Assembly (NCBI GenBank): GCA_036873755.1
Contig: JAVTVY010018802.1
Location: forward strand, 1-64,000
Direction: 5' to 3'
Origin: Hanleya hanleyi
Taxonomy: Eukaryota; Mollusca; Polyplacophora; Lepidopleurida; Hanleyidae
DNA length: 64,000 nt
The translations under genes and the position numbers were made by a program. This document shows positions 12,465 through 24,096 of this stretch, in pieces (the first letter of the stretch is position 1; the number at the start of each line of letters is the position of its first letter). The notes beneath the pieces were generated by a model. It was given only the letters and a program-made list of their open reading frames with translations, had not been told where the DNA came from and searched no databases.

Positions 12465-13299
12465 CTGGAAACTTTGTTATCGTCATCTATAAGACCAAAT
12501 GTCCATATATTTCAAACTGTATTGAATGTAGAACGATTCTGTGATGTAAAGAACGAGCACATTTGTATTGTTGTTGTTGTTACTGGCCAAGACAGCCTTT
12601 TCGAAGGGATAAACTCCGGGATTCGACAGAATGGACAGTAAACTGTTGATAACTCTACTGATATACATCCGATTTGAATTCTGTTTGTTTTCCCATAATC
12701 CCCATGAAATACCAATTTCAGAATTATATAGTTTGATAAAAAACTTTGGACATTCATGGCGAAAAGTAAGCCGTGGTGCATGAGTGGGTGTCGAAACGAC
12801 GTGATGGATCGGCATTCACATTTGCTCAATTTTCGACAAATTACTTCAATTAAATTGAAATCGAATTATATTCCCACAATCTCAAATGTCAAAGGATTAT
12901 GAAATTATTATTATCACTTCTGTATCTACAGCCATTCACTCCAATTGATGTTCAGAACCAATAGGTGTTCAGAAAAAAAACAATAAAAGGTGACCGGTTT
13001 GCCCGATCACTGTACGACTTTGTCGTTGTCTGATCTACATGCACTCTCACACTTGTAGGTAGACTGGACCCAGCCACTGTTTCATAATGTATTTTAAAGG
13101 GGAAACAAAAGGAAATCACTCTGCCTATTAAGAAATACTTGAAATAAGTTTTTCATTTTTTTTTTCTCATTTTTTTTATAAATATATATATTTTTTGTTT
13201 ATTTACTTATCAAACGTATATATATTTAAGAAAGATCATTTTATTATTATTAAATAGTACATATGAAATAGAGACTAATCCAGTCTAACTTGTAGGTGC

Positions 13300-13762
13300 T
13301 CAAGCAACAAATGCCACATCATGGATAGCATTCTGGGCGTTCATCGGGGACGCGAGAGCGAGCAGGGTATGTACAGCTGTCTCCCTGCCCGAGGCCTCGC
13401 TTGCAGGCAAGGTTCGTTCAGCCGATGTCCGTGGTAGATTCTCCTTGTCCGATTTCTTTGCTGTCACATTCTGATTGTTCTTAGGTTTGATAGTTGGAAT
13501 AACTGTTCTCTTTAGTTTTGGTTTGTACCAGAATTCAACTGCTACGCTGTAGAGGTCCTCGAATGATGTCTTTCTGTCAAAATGTGCCGAGCAAATTATA
13601 CGAGTACTGGCTCGGGCCCTCTTTCCACACCCTCGTGTTGCGTACAAATTTCGTCCAATTTGCAGCGATTTTCTCGTCTTTAGGCCACAAATGAATACTA
13701 ACAACGTCATCTGTAGTAAAACTGCAACCTCCCACTACACAACATCGCGGCATATTTAACAA
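13300..13762 (-). pseudogene. Frameshifted THAP zinc-finger protein fragment
   Basis: Two overlapping minus-strand frames hold the halves of a THAP domain. The first starts MLNMPRCCVVGGCSF and continues with the conserved Trp region (ANWTKFV). The second contains ICSAHF and, further on, LKRTVIPTI, matching the THAP C2CH pattern and its AVPT-like end. The break between frames lies near 13600. After the domain there are only about 70 residues before the stop at 13300, with no DDE core. THAP domains are the DNA-binding heads of P and Kolobok transposases and of some host regulators; location inside a TTAA element favours a transposase remnant. Confidence 0.7.
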
Positions 13763-14022
13763 ATGATGCCCCGATACTCCGAAAATCTCCAGAAATCAGC
13801 AGCTACTTATGACTGTGGTATACGGCTTTAACATAGAGAATACAAGACGGCTGTCCCTCCGTGACCTCACAGCTGGAATTGACCGGAGAGCGATTTTCAC
13901 CTTTCAAACGGCAATATCTGGCCAACCAGACGGCACAAAATTATAAAAAAAAATCATTATTTTCAGAATCGAAAGGACTATTTTTTTAATTATTTTTGAC
14001 CTCCGATCGTTTGGGTTGACCT

Positions 14023-14640
14023 TTAAGTATCCACAAGAGACTTTTCGGAGAGAAGACAATGTATTCAATATTTAGCACTTTTATAATCTAGTCTAATTAG
14101 AAGATATTGGCATTAAAATATCTGTAACACCGTGTCGGAGAAAGGACAATATATTCAATATTTAGCACCTTTATAATATTAGCTAATTAGAATAGATTCG
14201 CACTTAAATATGTAGCGGACGTCTGAGAACAGACAATATATTAAATATTTAGCACTTTGAGAATATCATCTAGTTAGAAGAGATTCACACTTAAATATCT
14301 AGCTGGCGTCCGAGAAATACAATATATTCAATATTTAGCACCTTTATAATATCATCTAATTAGAAAAGATTCGCACTTAAATATGTAGCTGGCGTCTGGG
14401 AAAGGACAATATATTCAATATTTAGCACTTTTATAATGTATGCTAAATAGAAGAGATTCGCAGTTAAATATCTACAAAAGCCTTTTCGGAGAAAAGACAA
14501 TATATTCAATATTTAGCACTTTTATAATCTACTCTAATTAGAAGAGATTCGCATTAAAATATCTGTAATGTCACCGTGTCGGAGAAAGGACAATATATTC
14601 AATATTTAGCACCTTTATAATATCATCTAATTAGAATATA
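14023..14640. repeat. Higher-order satellite, block 3
   Basis: The satellite resumes inside the E monomer interrupted by the TTAA transposon and continues A-B-C-D-E-A, stopping within the next monomer near 14640. Monomer boundaries and type-specific ends match blocks 1 and 2. Confidence 0.83.
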
Positions 14641-14879
14641 ATTTGATTGTTGCAATCAAGTACCAAGGAAGATGTTGTTTTTGGCGTTTTGTTTCTTTCG
14701 AAATTACATTGAAAGGGGCCGATTGTCTCCGAAACACCTTCGGTTATTGAGTGCATGCCAACGTACAGTGTTGTTGAATGATTGGTTTGTTGTGCCAGTA
14801 AGTCTGAATACATGTCAGCTGTCTACATCAGTGAGGATGCTTTTATTTCGCCCGTTCTGTAGGCACCAATCCAGCATTA

Positions 14880-15168
14880 CTTGGGACTGTCTTAAACATC
14901 CTATATACCAGCACATGCACATTGTTTAACCAGGAAGAATGATAGAATAATCTGTTATTGTCTGAGTGGAGTTGCACAGACCACAAATGAAAATGTACTT
15001 GCGACGGTCTTAAAAATTATATACCAGCGCATGCCATTGTTTAACCAGGAAGAACGATAGAATAATCCCTGTTATTGTCAGAGGAGTTGCACAGACCAGC
15101 AAAGAAGGTGTACTTGGGACTGCCTTAAACATCCTTATTCACCAGCCCATGCAAGTTTGAAAATATGT
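14880..15168. repeat. Tandem repeat of about 115-118 bp
   Basis: CTTG(G/C)GAC(T/G)G(T/C)CTTAAA starts at 14880, 14998 and 15113. The rest of each unit shares CCAGC(A/G)CATGC, TTTAACCAGGAAGAA and GAGTTGCACAGACCA. About two and a half copies; no coding content. Confidence 0.75.
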
Positions 15169-15470
15169 AGCATTTGTGCTAATTAAACAATATATTTTCT
15201 CTAAGGAGAGGCAGTCGGACAATTTGGAGCTGCGATTTAGAGGAAATATTCAATATTTATCGTGGCTGCAATTTAGAAGAAATATTCAATATTTAGCATT
15301 TGTGCTAATTATACAATATATTTTCTTTCGGGAGAGGCAGTCCGACAATTTGCCTTTGCGAGTTATCATAAATATTGAATATTTCTTCTGGCTGCAATTT
15401 AGAAAAAATAATCAATATTTAGCATTTGTGCTAATTATACAATATATTTTCTTTGGGAACAGGCAAGTCA
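15169..15470. repeat. Tandem repeat of 126 bp related to the satellite core
   Basis: AGCATTTGTGCTAATTA recurs at 15169, 15295 and 15421, a 126-bp period. Each unit contains one or two ATTCAATATTTAGCA-like motifs, the same core as the 86-94 bp satellite monomers upstream, suggesting common origin. Confidence 0.75.
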
Positions 15471-17764
15471 AAGTGCCAACTAGCAGTAATCCTAGAAATT
15501 ATCTTCAAAGTAGCACACCCCTTTCTAAACCTGATTTTAGAAATTATTTGCGAAGTAGCAGATCTGCTAAATAGCATGCGAGACAATAATAACCATTTCT
15601 GCACCTCAATGAGATTTTCCTCTCTTTTTCTTAGCAGATTTTCCAGCTCAAGTGACCATGACCCTTGACCTAGTGACCTCAAAATCAACAGCCTGTGAGC
15701 TATTATTCCCCAATTATATCGTCAGTTAAAATTTGGAGTGAATTGAATCTACAGTTTTTGGAGTGAATTGAATGTACACTACAGTTTTCAAGTTAGCGTG
15801 TTAACGGGAAAATGTTATGGACACAGATACAGCAATTCTATATCCCCCGGCCAGAGTCCGGCTGGGCATAATTAAAATATGCAATATGTCTTGAAAATGT
15901 AGCCTACACTGCCAAAATCCTAGTTTATTCTAAAAGGTAATGAATTGTATTTTGGATATTTTGTGGCCAACAACTCTACATGTATGATCAAGTTGACATT
16001 TTTCTAAGCTTACATCTGATTATCAGGGTTAATCAAGAGGCACCAGTAGTGTTACAACCCCTCAAGTCTCTTAACAGTCCAGCCCATGCAAGCAACATCT
16101 CGTGGCATGGTATATACATACCAAATTTGTGAAGAATCCGCTGAACGGTGTTCAAGTTATTGCTCGGAAATGAATGTCAGATGGGCGAACAGATGGATGC
16201 AGAGATGGACGGATGGACAATCGGAATCCAGTACCACCCCGACTATGCAAGGAGGTATACATTGGTAAACCGGGGCTTTTGTGCAATTCCCAGAGAAAAT
16301 GCTGTATTGTTCTCATAATGTTCATCATTTTCATAGAATAGCTATCTTTTATCGGGGGCATGGACACATTAATATATCTTGAAGTTTCATACATGTATTC
16401 AGAAGATATAGCAAGTAAACATTGGCTTTATTCAGTGTATCATTCAAAACTGTAGCCTCTGTATACTATAAATGTAGATCTATAAGATTCACTGCTGATA
16501 ATGGCCCAAATGGATACCAAACTATTATTTATAAGTGTTCCCAAGACGTGGAAATATCACGAATTCAACTGAAGCAAAATTAAAGCCAACTGAGTAATTG
16601 GAAAATGGTAATTGACAAGCAGGAACAGCTGTGGAGATTTAAATTGTAGATTTAAACTTGTACTACATGTAGATTTTCCAGTACAGAAAACCACTCAATT
16701 CTCTTCATGGTTATCTTCCCCTGTCCACTTGCAGAAAAACTGTTTTGGTGCAGGTAATATGTAGATTTATAAGAACTCTCGCAACACTCCATGATTATTT
16801 TGGAAGTGGAATGGAAAGAAAACATTTTTGAATACAGGGAAATTATTATGTAAATGATTTGACCACCACTAGATTTTAAAAACTTACCACAAGAAGGCCC
16901 ATAATACATAATGTTGAAATTAGACCATGATAAAGATGAACAGAAAAGTGGACGGACATACAGACGAGGTCCTGACCAACGAAACATACAAAAGGCACAT
17001 CTACAGACTTCATTCTATATTGGAAAAAGTTCCGTCGACCTGCCTTCAGTAGTTCTCAAGATATGGGAGCCCGGGGAAAACAGGACGGACAGGCGGACAG
17101 ATGGACGGACGGACAGATGGGGTGACACCAATACCCCTTAGCCCAATCGGGTTGAGGGGTAAGAAGGACTTTGATGAGGCTAAATACTACCATACAGACA
17201 CTTAGCAGAGAACAACTGCTTGATGAGGAAGAGTTAACCTATTTAACAAGTGGGGGAATCCATCAACATTCTTCGGCTCCAGATCAGAGAGAATGGATAT
17301 TTATATATATATATATATATGAGGCAGACATCCAATACAGGCAGGAGCTGAGCTATCACCTCCACCAGATGATTCTTAATCATTAGGCGAGAGGTGTACA
17401 TAGTCAGGGAGGGCAGATAACCTGTCAATCATCACAGATCACACCTGTTACTGGGAGTCACATCGCACATCAAATATTCACATCTGTCAGAGGTACCCTC
17501 ATCTCTGGGGTAATCATAGACTGTGACATGGCCCAGAGAGAGGGCAGAGGGAGGGGAGGGACAGGTAATATTACATGTATGTAACAGCTGTTAGGTAACA
17601 TCAGCTCGGGAACCTACTGCTAAACTGAAATGCACATTTTTGAATCCTCTATTTCAATGAGAAAGGGGGGGGGGGGAGATTTTCCCACAAAAATATTTGG
17701 CAAATAATCTTGCATTATGAATCAATGCAAATGAGTGCAGGATGATAGTTATTTGGTGACAAGC
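15471..17764. other. Non-coding DNA with mollusc-type dispersed repeats
   Basis: No gene recognised. A TGACC(C)TTGACC-rich segment lies near 15650-15850. Fragments with GATGGACGGATGGACA-like runs lie at about 16080-16265 and 17030-17165; the latter resembles a segment near 37905-38090, so they form a dispersed family. A (TA)n tract sits at about 17299-17320. Confidence 0.6.
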
Positions 17765-18942
17765 TTTCCCAGAAGACTGGTCTTCTACAATGAAACAGTT
17801 ACATGTAGATTGAACAGAGCATGTGGAGTAACCTCTGGTCATCACTCTTCTACACTGTAACACTTAGAATAGAGCATGTAGAGTAACCTTTGGTCACCAC
17901 TCTTCTACACTGAAACAGTTGGATAAAACAGAGGATGTATAGTAACCTCTGGTCATCACTCTTCTACAGTGAAACAGTTGGATAAAACAGAGCATGTATA
18001 GTAACCTCTGGTCATCACTCTTCTACAGTGAAACAGTTAGATAGAACAGAGCATGTAGAGTAACCTCTGATCACCACTCTTCTATAGTGAAACAGTTGGA
18101 TAAAACAGAGCATGTATAGTAACCTCTGGTCATCACTCTTCTACAGTGAAACAGTTAGATAGAACAGAGCATGTAGAGTAACCTCTGATCACCACTCTTC
18201 TACACTGAAACAGTTGGATAAAACAGAGCATGTATAGTAATCTCTGGTCATCACTCTTCTACAGTGAAACAGTTAGATATAACAGAGCATGTAGAGTAAC
18301 CTCTGATCACCACTCTTCTACACTGAAACAGTTGGATGAAACAGAGCATGTATAGTAACCTCTGGTCATCACTCTTCTACAGTGAAACAGTTAGATAGAA
18401 CAGAGCATGTAGAGTAACCTCTGATCACCACTCTTCCACACTGAAACAGTTGGATAAAACAGAGCATGTATAGTAACCTCTGGTCATCACTCTTCTACAC
18501 TGAAACAGTTAGATAGAACAGAGCATGTAGAGTAACCTCTGGTCATCACTCTTCTACACTGAAACAGTTGGATAAAACAGAGCATGTATAGTAACCTCTG
18601 GTCATCACTCTTCTACACTGAAACAGTTAGATAGAACAGAGCATGTATAGTAACCTCTGGTCATCACTCTTCTACACTGAAACAGTTAGATAGAACAGAG
18701 CATGTATAGTAACCTCTGGTCATCACTCTTCTACACTGAAACAGTTAGATAGAACAGAGCATGTATAGTAACCTCTGGTCATCAATCTTCTGCCGCGAAA
18801 CAGATAGAACAGAGCATGTAGATTAACCTCTGGTCATCACTCTTCTACACTAAAACATTTAGATAGAACAGAGCATGTAGATTAACCGCTGGTCACCACT
18901 CTTCTACACTGAAAAATTTGGATAGAACAGAGCATGTAGATT
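17765..18942. repeat. 59-bp minisatellite, left part
   Basis: About 19 copies of a unit containing GAGCATGTAGAGTAACCTCT; starts at 18481, 18540, 18599 and 18658 give a 59-bp period. Between about 17930 and 18480 two variants alternate (TTGGATAAAACAG...TATAG and TTAGATAGAACAG...TAGAG), a 118-bp dimeric pattern. No spacer diversity, so it is not a CRISPR array. Confidence 0.9.
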
Positions 18943-19657
18943 AAGGGGTACTGACATTATCCCCCAACGACAGTTTCCCCAACGACATTTTCCCCCGCGA
19001 CAGTATCCCCACACAACATTTTCCCCAAGCGACATTTTCCTCACCCTAATAGGAATTCAAGGGAGATTACTTTTTAGTTGAACATCGGCAGATGTATGCA
19101 AACGTGCCTTCTTTTCAGGCATAATAAAGTAATAGATTATCAATATCACGTTATGTTCTGTTTTCTGGCTGTTATTTATTTCTTGGCAGTCTTATGTAGG
19201 CCTACCGACCGCATCAAATTTGAATTCCAATGAACTATCGTGTTATTTCGTCAATTTCCGGCAAGGCTATTTTTTATTCTGTGCTTATGAAGTGGATAAT
19301 CAATACCTTTGAATAGATTTTTTTGTGATAATGTATTGTTTGAAAGTTCAGTTTTGTCTAAATCGTTATGAATTAAATATTTTCAATTCAAATTTTAATG
19401 TCTAGTAATCGAATATATCGGCAGTATTGATGAAGTGATCAAATAATAATATCAAATCTTTGCCGCTTTCATGCAGAGGGAATTTTTCATCACTTTTCAT
19501 TCATTGGCATATCATTTCTTTGTAGTTTTGTTTATATTAGGGTGGGGAAAATTTCGCCTGGGGAAAATGTCATGTGGGGATACTGTCGTGGGGGAAAAAT
19601 GTCGGTGGGGAACATGTCGGTGGGGAAACTGTCATTGGGGGATAATGCCATGGACTC
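18943..19657. mobile_element. 715-bp MITE-like element with long, internally repetitive inverted ends
   Basis: It interrupts the 59-bp minisatellite. Both ends carry imperfect inverted repeats of roughly 110 bp, each a string of CCCCAACGACATTTTC-like subunits of about 15 bp (complement on the right), bounded inward by CACCCTAATA and its complement. GTAGATT occurs at 18936-18942 and 19658-19664 and is the probable target duplication. The AT-rich centre (about 19055-19535) shows no transposase. A 7-8 bp duplication would suit a hAT- or P-type source, but the class is uncertain. Confidence 0.72.
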
Positions 19658-19915
19658 GTAGATTCACCTCTGGTCATCACTCTTCTACACTGAAAGATTT
19701 GGATAGAACAGAGCATGTAGAGTAACCTCTGGTCATCACTCTTCTACACTGAAAGATTTGGATAGAACAGAGCATGTAGAGTAACCTCTGGTCACCACTC
19801 TTCTACACTAAAACATTCGGATAGAACAGAGCATGTAGATTAACCTCTGGTCGCCACTCTTCTACAGTGAAACAGTTGAATAGAACAGAGCATGTAGAGT
19901 ATCCTCTGGTCACCA
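19658..19915. repeat. 59-bp minisatellite, right part
   Basis: The minisatellite continues for about four more copies after the MITE-like insertion, with the same unit, and ends near 19915. Confidence 0.88.
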
Positions 19916-21652
19916 AAATTTAGGTCATGGTCAAAGGTCAAGATCACTGTGACCCCAAAATTAGATAATTGTTAAAAGTCAAAATTTTTCTGAGTACCAG
20001 TATTTACATTACGGGGGACAATATGTCATGTACCAAAATTAAGGTCAAGGTCAAAGGTCAAGGTTACTGTGGCCGCAATATCAGGAAATCATTAAAAATC
20101 AGACAGGATATTCATGTATACTGAAAAGACAGACACATCCTGGATCGAACAATCTCAGGTTTTAAGAAAGTTGGAATATCTGACATTGGATGGTCGCAAC
20201 CATATTAACATGATTATTTTCAAAACAGATCCATCACAAATTGGTTGACTTACATGTACCATGCAAGAATAGATCTTCACTCTGCATTCTAGTGTCTCTC
20301 AGGGTATCAATTACCAGCATTCCACATTAACCATATCAAATCGATGGTCAGTCATGTTTTGAAACATATATAACTCTTCTAATGAATTAAAGTTTAATAT
20401 AATAGTTTAAGCTTTGAATAGTACAGCTGAATGAACTGATTTGTACTTGGAATAAGTTTTTCCTACATTCATTTCAGAGTAAATATCACCTCTTTGGTCA
20501 CTTCTGTGACATTGTATATTGTGATGCAAATTTTAGCATGAAATTTGACCTTTCTGTTAGAACATGTTATTGATTTTTTTTTATTTATACCATAATAGTT
20601 ATGAGTTATATGATGTACATGTACATGATGTTTGTGTTGGAGAACGCTCATAGTTTATTTGATTAAACTATCAAATATCAGTATCCAAATTGTTCATTTT
20701 CTATGGTTTAGAGAGAGCAAATTGCTTTTCATAGAGTGTAGAGCCCGTGATGAAACCTGTAGCACCCGTAACAGTGAATCGATTTATTCCATGTAAGCAG
20801 ATAATCTTAGTAAACACAAACAATGCTTGAATTCATGATAAGCATTACTACTCTAAAATACTTCATGGAAAGAATTTCCTGAATGAGCTTCAAATCACAG
20901 GAATGCATCAGTTAGTCCAGTTAGTTTGAAAAATGGTGATATTTCCGTGTAGCGCTGATGTCAGTTCGATTGGCTGATGTCAGTCATTAAAAATTTCCCT
21001 CTGAAAGTATTTACACACAGGAGAAATTTAATCTCTATACACAATTTATGGTTTTAAAATAGTTTTGTTCAAATTCTGGGAAGTTCGCTAACCAAGAATG
21101 TGCTTTGAATGTAGCACCTGTGACAAAGGAATTGACCATATACTGGTACATGTCACTCCATATGTGACTCTAATAGTTTAAGTATTGTTTAGGAGGCATT
21201 GCATGCATGGCCTGTCTCTTGGAGCATTTTTTGTGGAAACCTTACTTGAAGGTGAATTGAATGCATTGAGTACCAGCAATATTACATCATTTACATGACG
21301 TGTATGTTGAAGATTGGTGAAAAATCAGGGAGAAAACAGGCTTTGAAAAATAAATGACAAGAAAATTTTCAATGCCCTGACAATGGTAAGATGAATCTTC
21401 ACCACTTATAGTCATGTATATACATGTCCAATCATGGACTTATGTCTGTAAGTATGTACATGGGGCACCTGCTAGTCTGTGACCATGCATACATCAGACT
21501 GTGCCACCATTTCACCAAGATAATTACACTTTACACTTTCTTCTGCATTTTCCCTTTGGTGCTGAAGTTTGGACTCCGTAGCTCATAAACTGTTCACAGC
21601 ACAAACATAAATTCCCATGAACCTGCCAATACTGTGAGCTATGGTGTTTATC
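19916..21652. other. Non-coding DNA; two AGGTCA-rich repeats at the left
   Basis: GGTCAAGGTCAAAGGTCAAG-like motifs occur at about 19922 and 20043, a roughly 120-bp tandem pair of a kind common in mollusc DNA. From about 20110 to the LTR at 21657 I see no gene or repeat. Confidence 0.6.
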
Positions 21653-21656
21653 TATA

Positions 21657-23450
21657 TGTTACCCAGGATTCACTTGGGGATACCCAGGGGATCTGCAAAA
21701 TGGGAGAAATAAACTTGTTACAAAACAAGCAAACTGCGTTGTTTGAATTTCATCGACAGAACTTTATTAATGTAGCAAATATTAATAGCGCAACAGTGTA
21801 TCTACCGGCATAATTGGAGGACACTCCTAATATTATCCAGTATGTAATACATCTCCAAAATATAAGGCCTACAGTCCTCTATATTCAGGAATGGTCAACT
21901 GGGCTTGTACCTGTACTTTCTATACTACTGTAATAAAGAAAGTATTAGTTCTCTATCACATTTGACTCTACGCATCTGAACTAGAATTCTCAACATTAAA
22001 CAGTAACGTATTCAAACTGGTAATAATAGTGTTACCTTAATCTGAAAATGGTGCATACCTCTATTAATAGGAATGGCATTAATGATAAGAGTCAGTAACC
22101 ATGATGGTAATGACGGTGACCTTAATTGTAAGACAATGACATGATAATGACAAATCAGAAATCAATGGCTAATGTAATGACATTAATTGAAAATTGGTGC
22201 CGGTTATAAAATGATGATATTAATGACGAACAGTAAATTAATGGCATTAATCAAGACTGACCAGTAATACGGCATTGACATTAATTGCATATAATGACTA
22301 GCATGTAATATAAAATCACATATTGATGTAATGGCATGGATTGAAAATTAATAACTGCTTGTGAAATAATAGCATTAATTGTAAATAACTGACAGTACTG
22401 TACAATGACATTAAGTGGATATTAAGGACTGCTAGTATAGGATGGATTGTAATTATATAAATTGAAAATGGTGATGGGTAATCTCATTTGGAAAATAAAC
22501 ACATAAATTGCAATGGCAAGTACTATTTGTGAAATAACTTCATTAACCATGTTAACTGTGAATTACAGACAAATTAATAATCACCAATTATGTGACCGTG
22601 ACATAAATTGTGATGACAGTCACAGTGACAATGTGCATGAACAATAGATGAATCACATTTACCATGAATTGTAATTGGAAACATTCTTTTAAATCCTTAA
22701 GAGTCTCAATCAACTATCTATTCATTTAACAGAGTTTAGACCTGAGCGCAAGTCTCTCGGACTAGGTGCAAGTTCATTTCACCTATCAAATCAGGACTGT
22801 CATTAATTCATACACAGCACTCAAGAATATATATTTCTGCCTAAACCAGACTCCACGTTTCCAGATAATTAACGTGAAGCACATTCCTATGAAAGTCACG
22901 TGTTCTACCATGCTTGTTTTTACACTTTGTGACCCCGCTATCAGCTACAATATGGCATGACGTCAGTTTACGTTCTAAGTATACAAAAATGCATGACGGA
23001 GACGATATTCCTTTTAAATAAATTCTGTGGTACATATTTATAAGGTTTTCAGTGAATCTATAGCTCATCCTACTACATGGGGCTGTGGCCAATGCAAGGA
23101 AAATTCCCACATCCACAGTGCTAAAACAGCGGGACAAATGCGCTTTCCAACTCAGTCGACTTTCGACTGCTCAACACAGCTTAGAAACACATTTCCTTCA
23201 TAAAACCACTACGTAACATAATTCTATAGACATTTATCGACAAAATGATGTATAGCATGAAGAAATCTGATAACACATACCTGCAAAATGGGGAAATAAA
23301 CTTGTTACAAAACAAGCAAACTGCGTTGTTTGAATTTCATCGACAGAACAACGCGCGCCAGTCAAAACTCCCAAAATGCGGACCGGAGCGGAAGCGGACT
23401 TTCCAAACTATCAAATTTTAAAAAGGGGGCCCCTGTTACAGCCCCTCACA
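21657..23450 (-). repeat. 3' LTR
   Basis: 1794 bp, beginning TGTTACCC and ending CCCCTCACA on the plus strand. Compared by eye with the other LTR it shows about three substitutions (near 21930, 22199 and 22322), one 9-bp indel near 22550 and a 1-bp indel near 23290. A minus-strand AATAAA at 21763-21768 may be the polyadenylation signal. A segment of about 70 bp near the left end (about 21694-21763) is repeated near the right end (about 23281-23350). Confidence 0.95.
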
Positions 23451-23461
23451 TTCACCCCCGG
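23451..23461 (-). promoter_or_regulatory. Polypurine tract candidate
   Basis: On the minus strand CCGGGGGTGAA lies immediately before the 3' LTR start TGTGAGGGG. A purine-rich run touching the 3' LTR is where plus-strand DNA synthesis is primed in LTR elements. Confidence 0.65.
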
Positions 23462-24096
23462 AAACAAAATGTCGTCCCCGACATTTCACATAACATCACT
23501 TGGGATGAGCCCGAATGTACAAAGACTATACGCATGAGCATCGCCAACAACAACAATCATGGAAACAACCAGTCAGGTAAAAGTTCTACACGGATAACAC
23601 CTCCGATAAACTATGCATGCTAGTAACATCAGCCCTCACGGGAACATTCCCTATCCAATTGCAATGGATCATACACACGGTTGATCAGGCCGTATATCTA
23701 AACCATTTGGCAGAGTACTATTACTCAAATTGAGGACAAGTAAACGAGTATAAACTCACTAGCATATAAACAGTTTCTAATATTGGTTAGCCTTTGGGAA
23801 GTTCCTTACTCCCACACATCCACTTTCAGAATAATCTTTTCTGTACTGTGCTAGGACTACACATACCTAGATTGCTGTAGCCCATCCCCTAGTAGACTAC
23901 CTGCTACATCTCGGGGCCACCAATAGTAGAAAATCATCCAACAATTACTCAACTTTACCACAATCTTAACAGAGGTATGGCATATACGTTTCCACTTCCA
24001 TCACATTAACATGATTTTCCCAAGACTATAGTTTTACTTGAATCTATTTACAATGTATTCAACGAAACGGTTGCCCAACTACAGTTCTATATCTGT

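Larger units (their letters stand above)
11986..14022. mobile_element. TIR DNA transposon with TTAA target duplication, Kolobok-like
   Basis: A 2037-bp insertion splits an E-type satellite monomer. The ends are a perfect 15-bp inverted repeat (AGGTCAACCCAAACG at 11986-12000 and its complement at 14008-14022). TTAA stands on both sides (11982-11985 and 14023-14026); removing one TTAA and the insert restores a normal monomer. TTAA duplication occurs in piggyBac and Kolobok; the THAP remnant inside favours Kolobok. It carries a plus-strand P2X7-C-like frame and a minus-strand THAP frame but no intact transposase, so it is probably decayed or non-autonomous. Confidence 0.85.

Noticed and set aside
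12483..12829. 110- and 105-codon minus-strand frames in the TTAA transposon
   Set aside because: Opposite to the P2X7-like remains, overlapping each other in different frames and without motifs.
14672..14929. 85-codon plus-strand frame after satellite block 3
   Set aside because: No recognisable motif, and its 3' part overlaps a tandem repeat.
17765..19915. Possible CRISPR-like array
   Set aside because: Units are directly adjacent 59-bp repeats with no unique spacers, and the DNA is eukaryotic.
22766..23137. Short frames repeated at 31141-31512
   Set aside because: They lie within the two LTR copies; duplication reflects the LTRs, not conserved genes.
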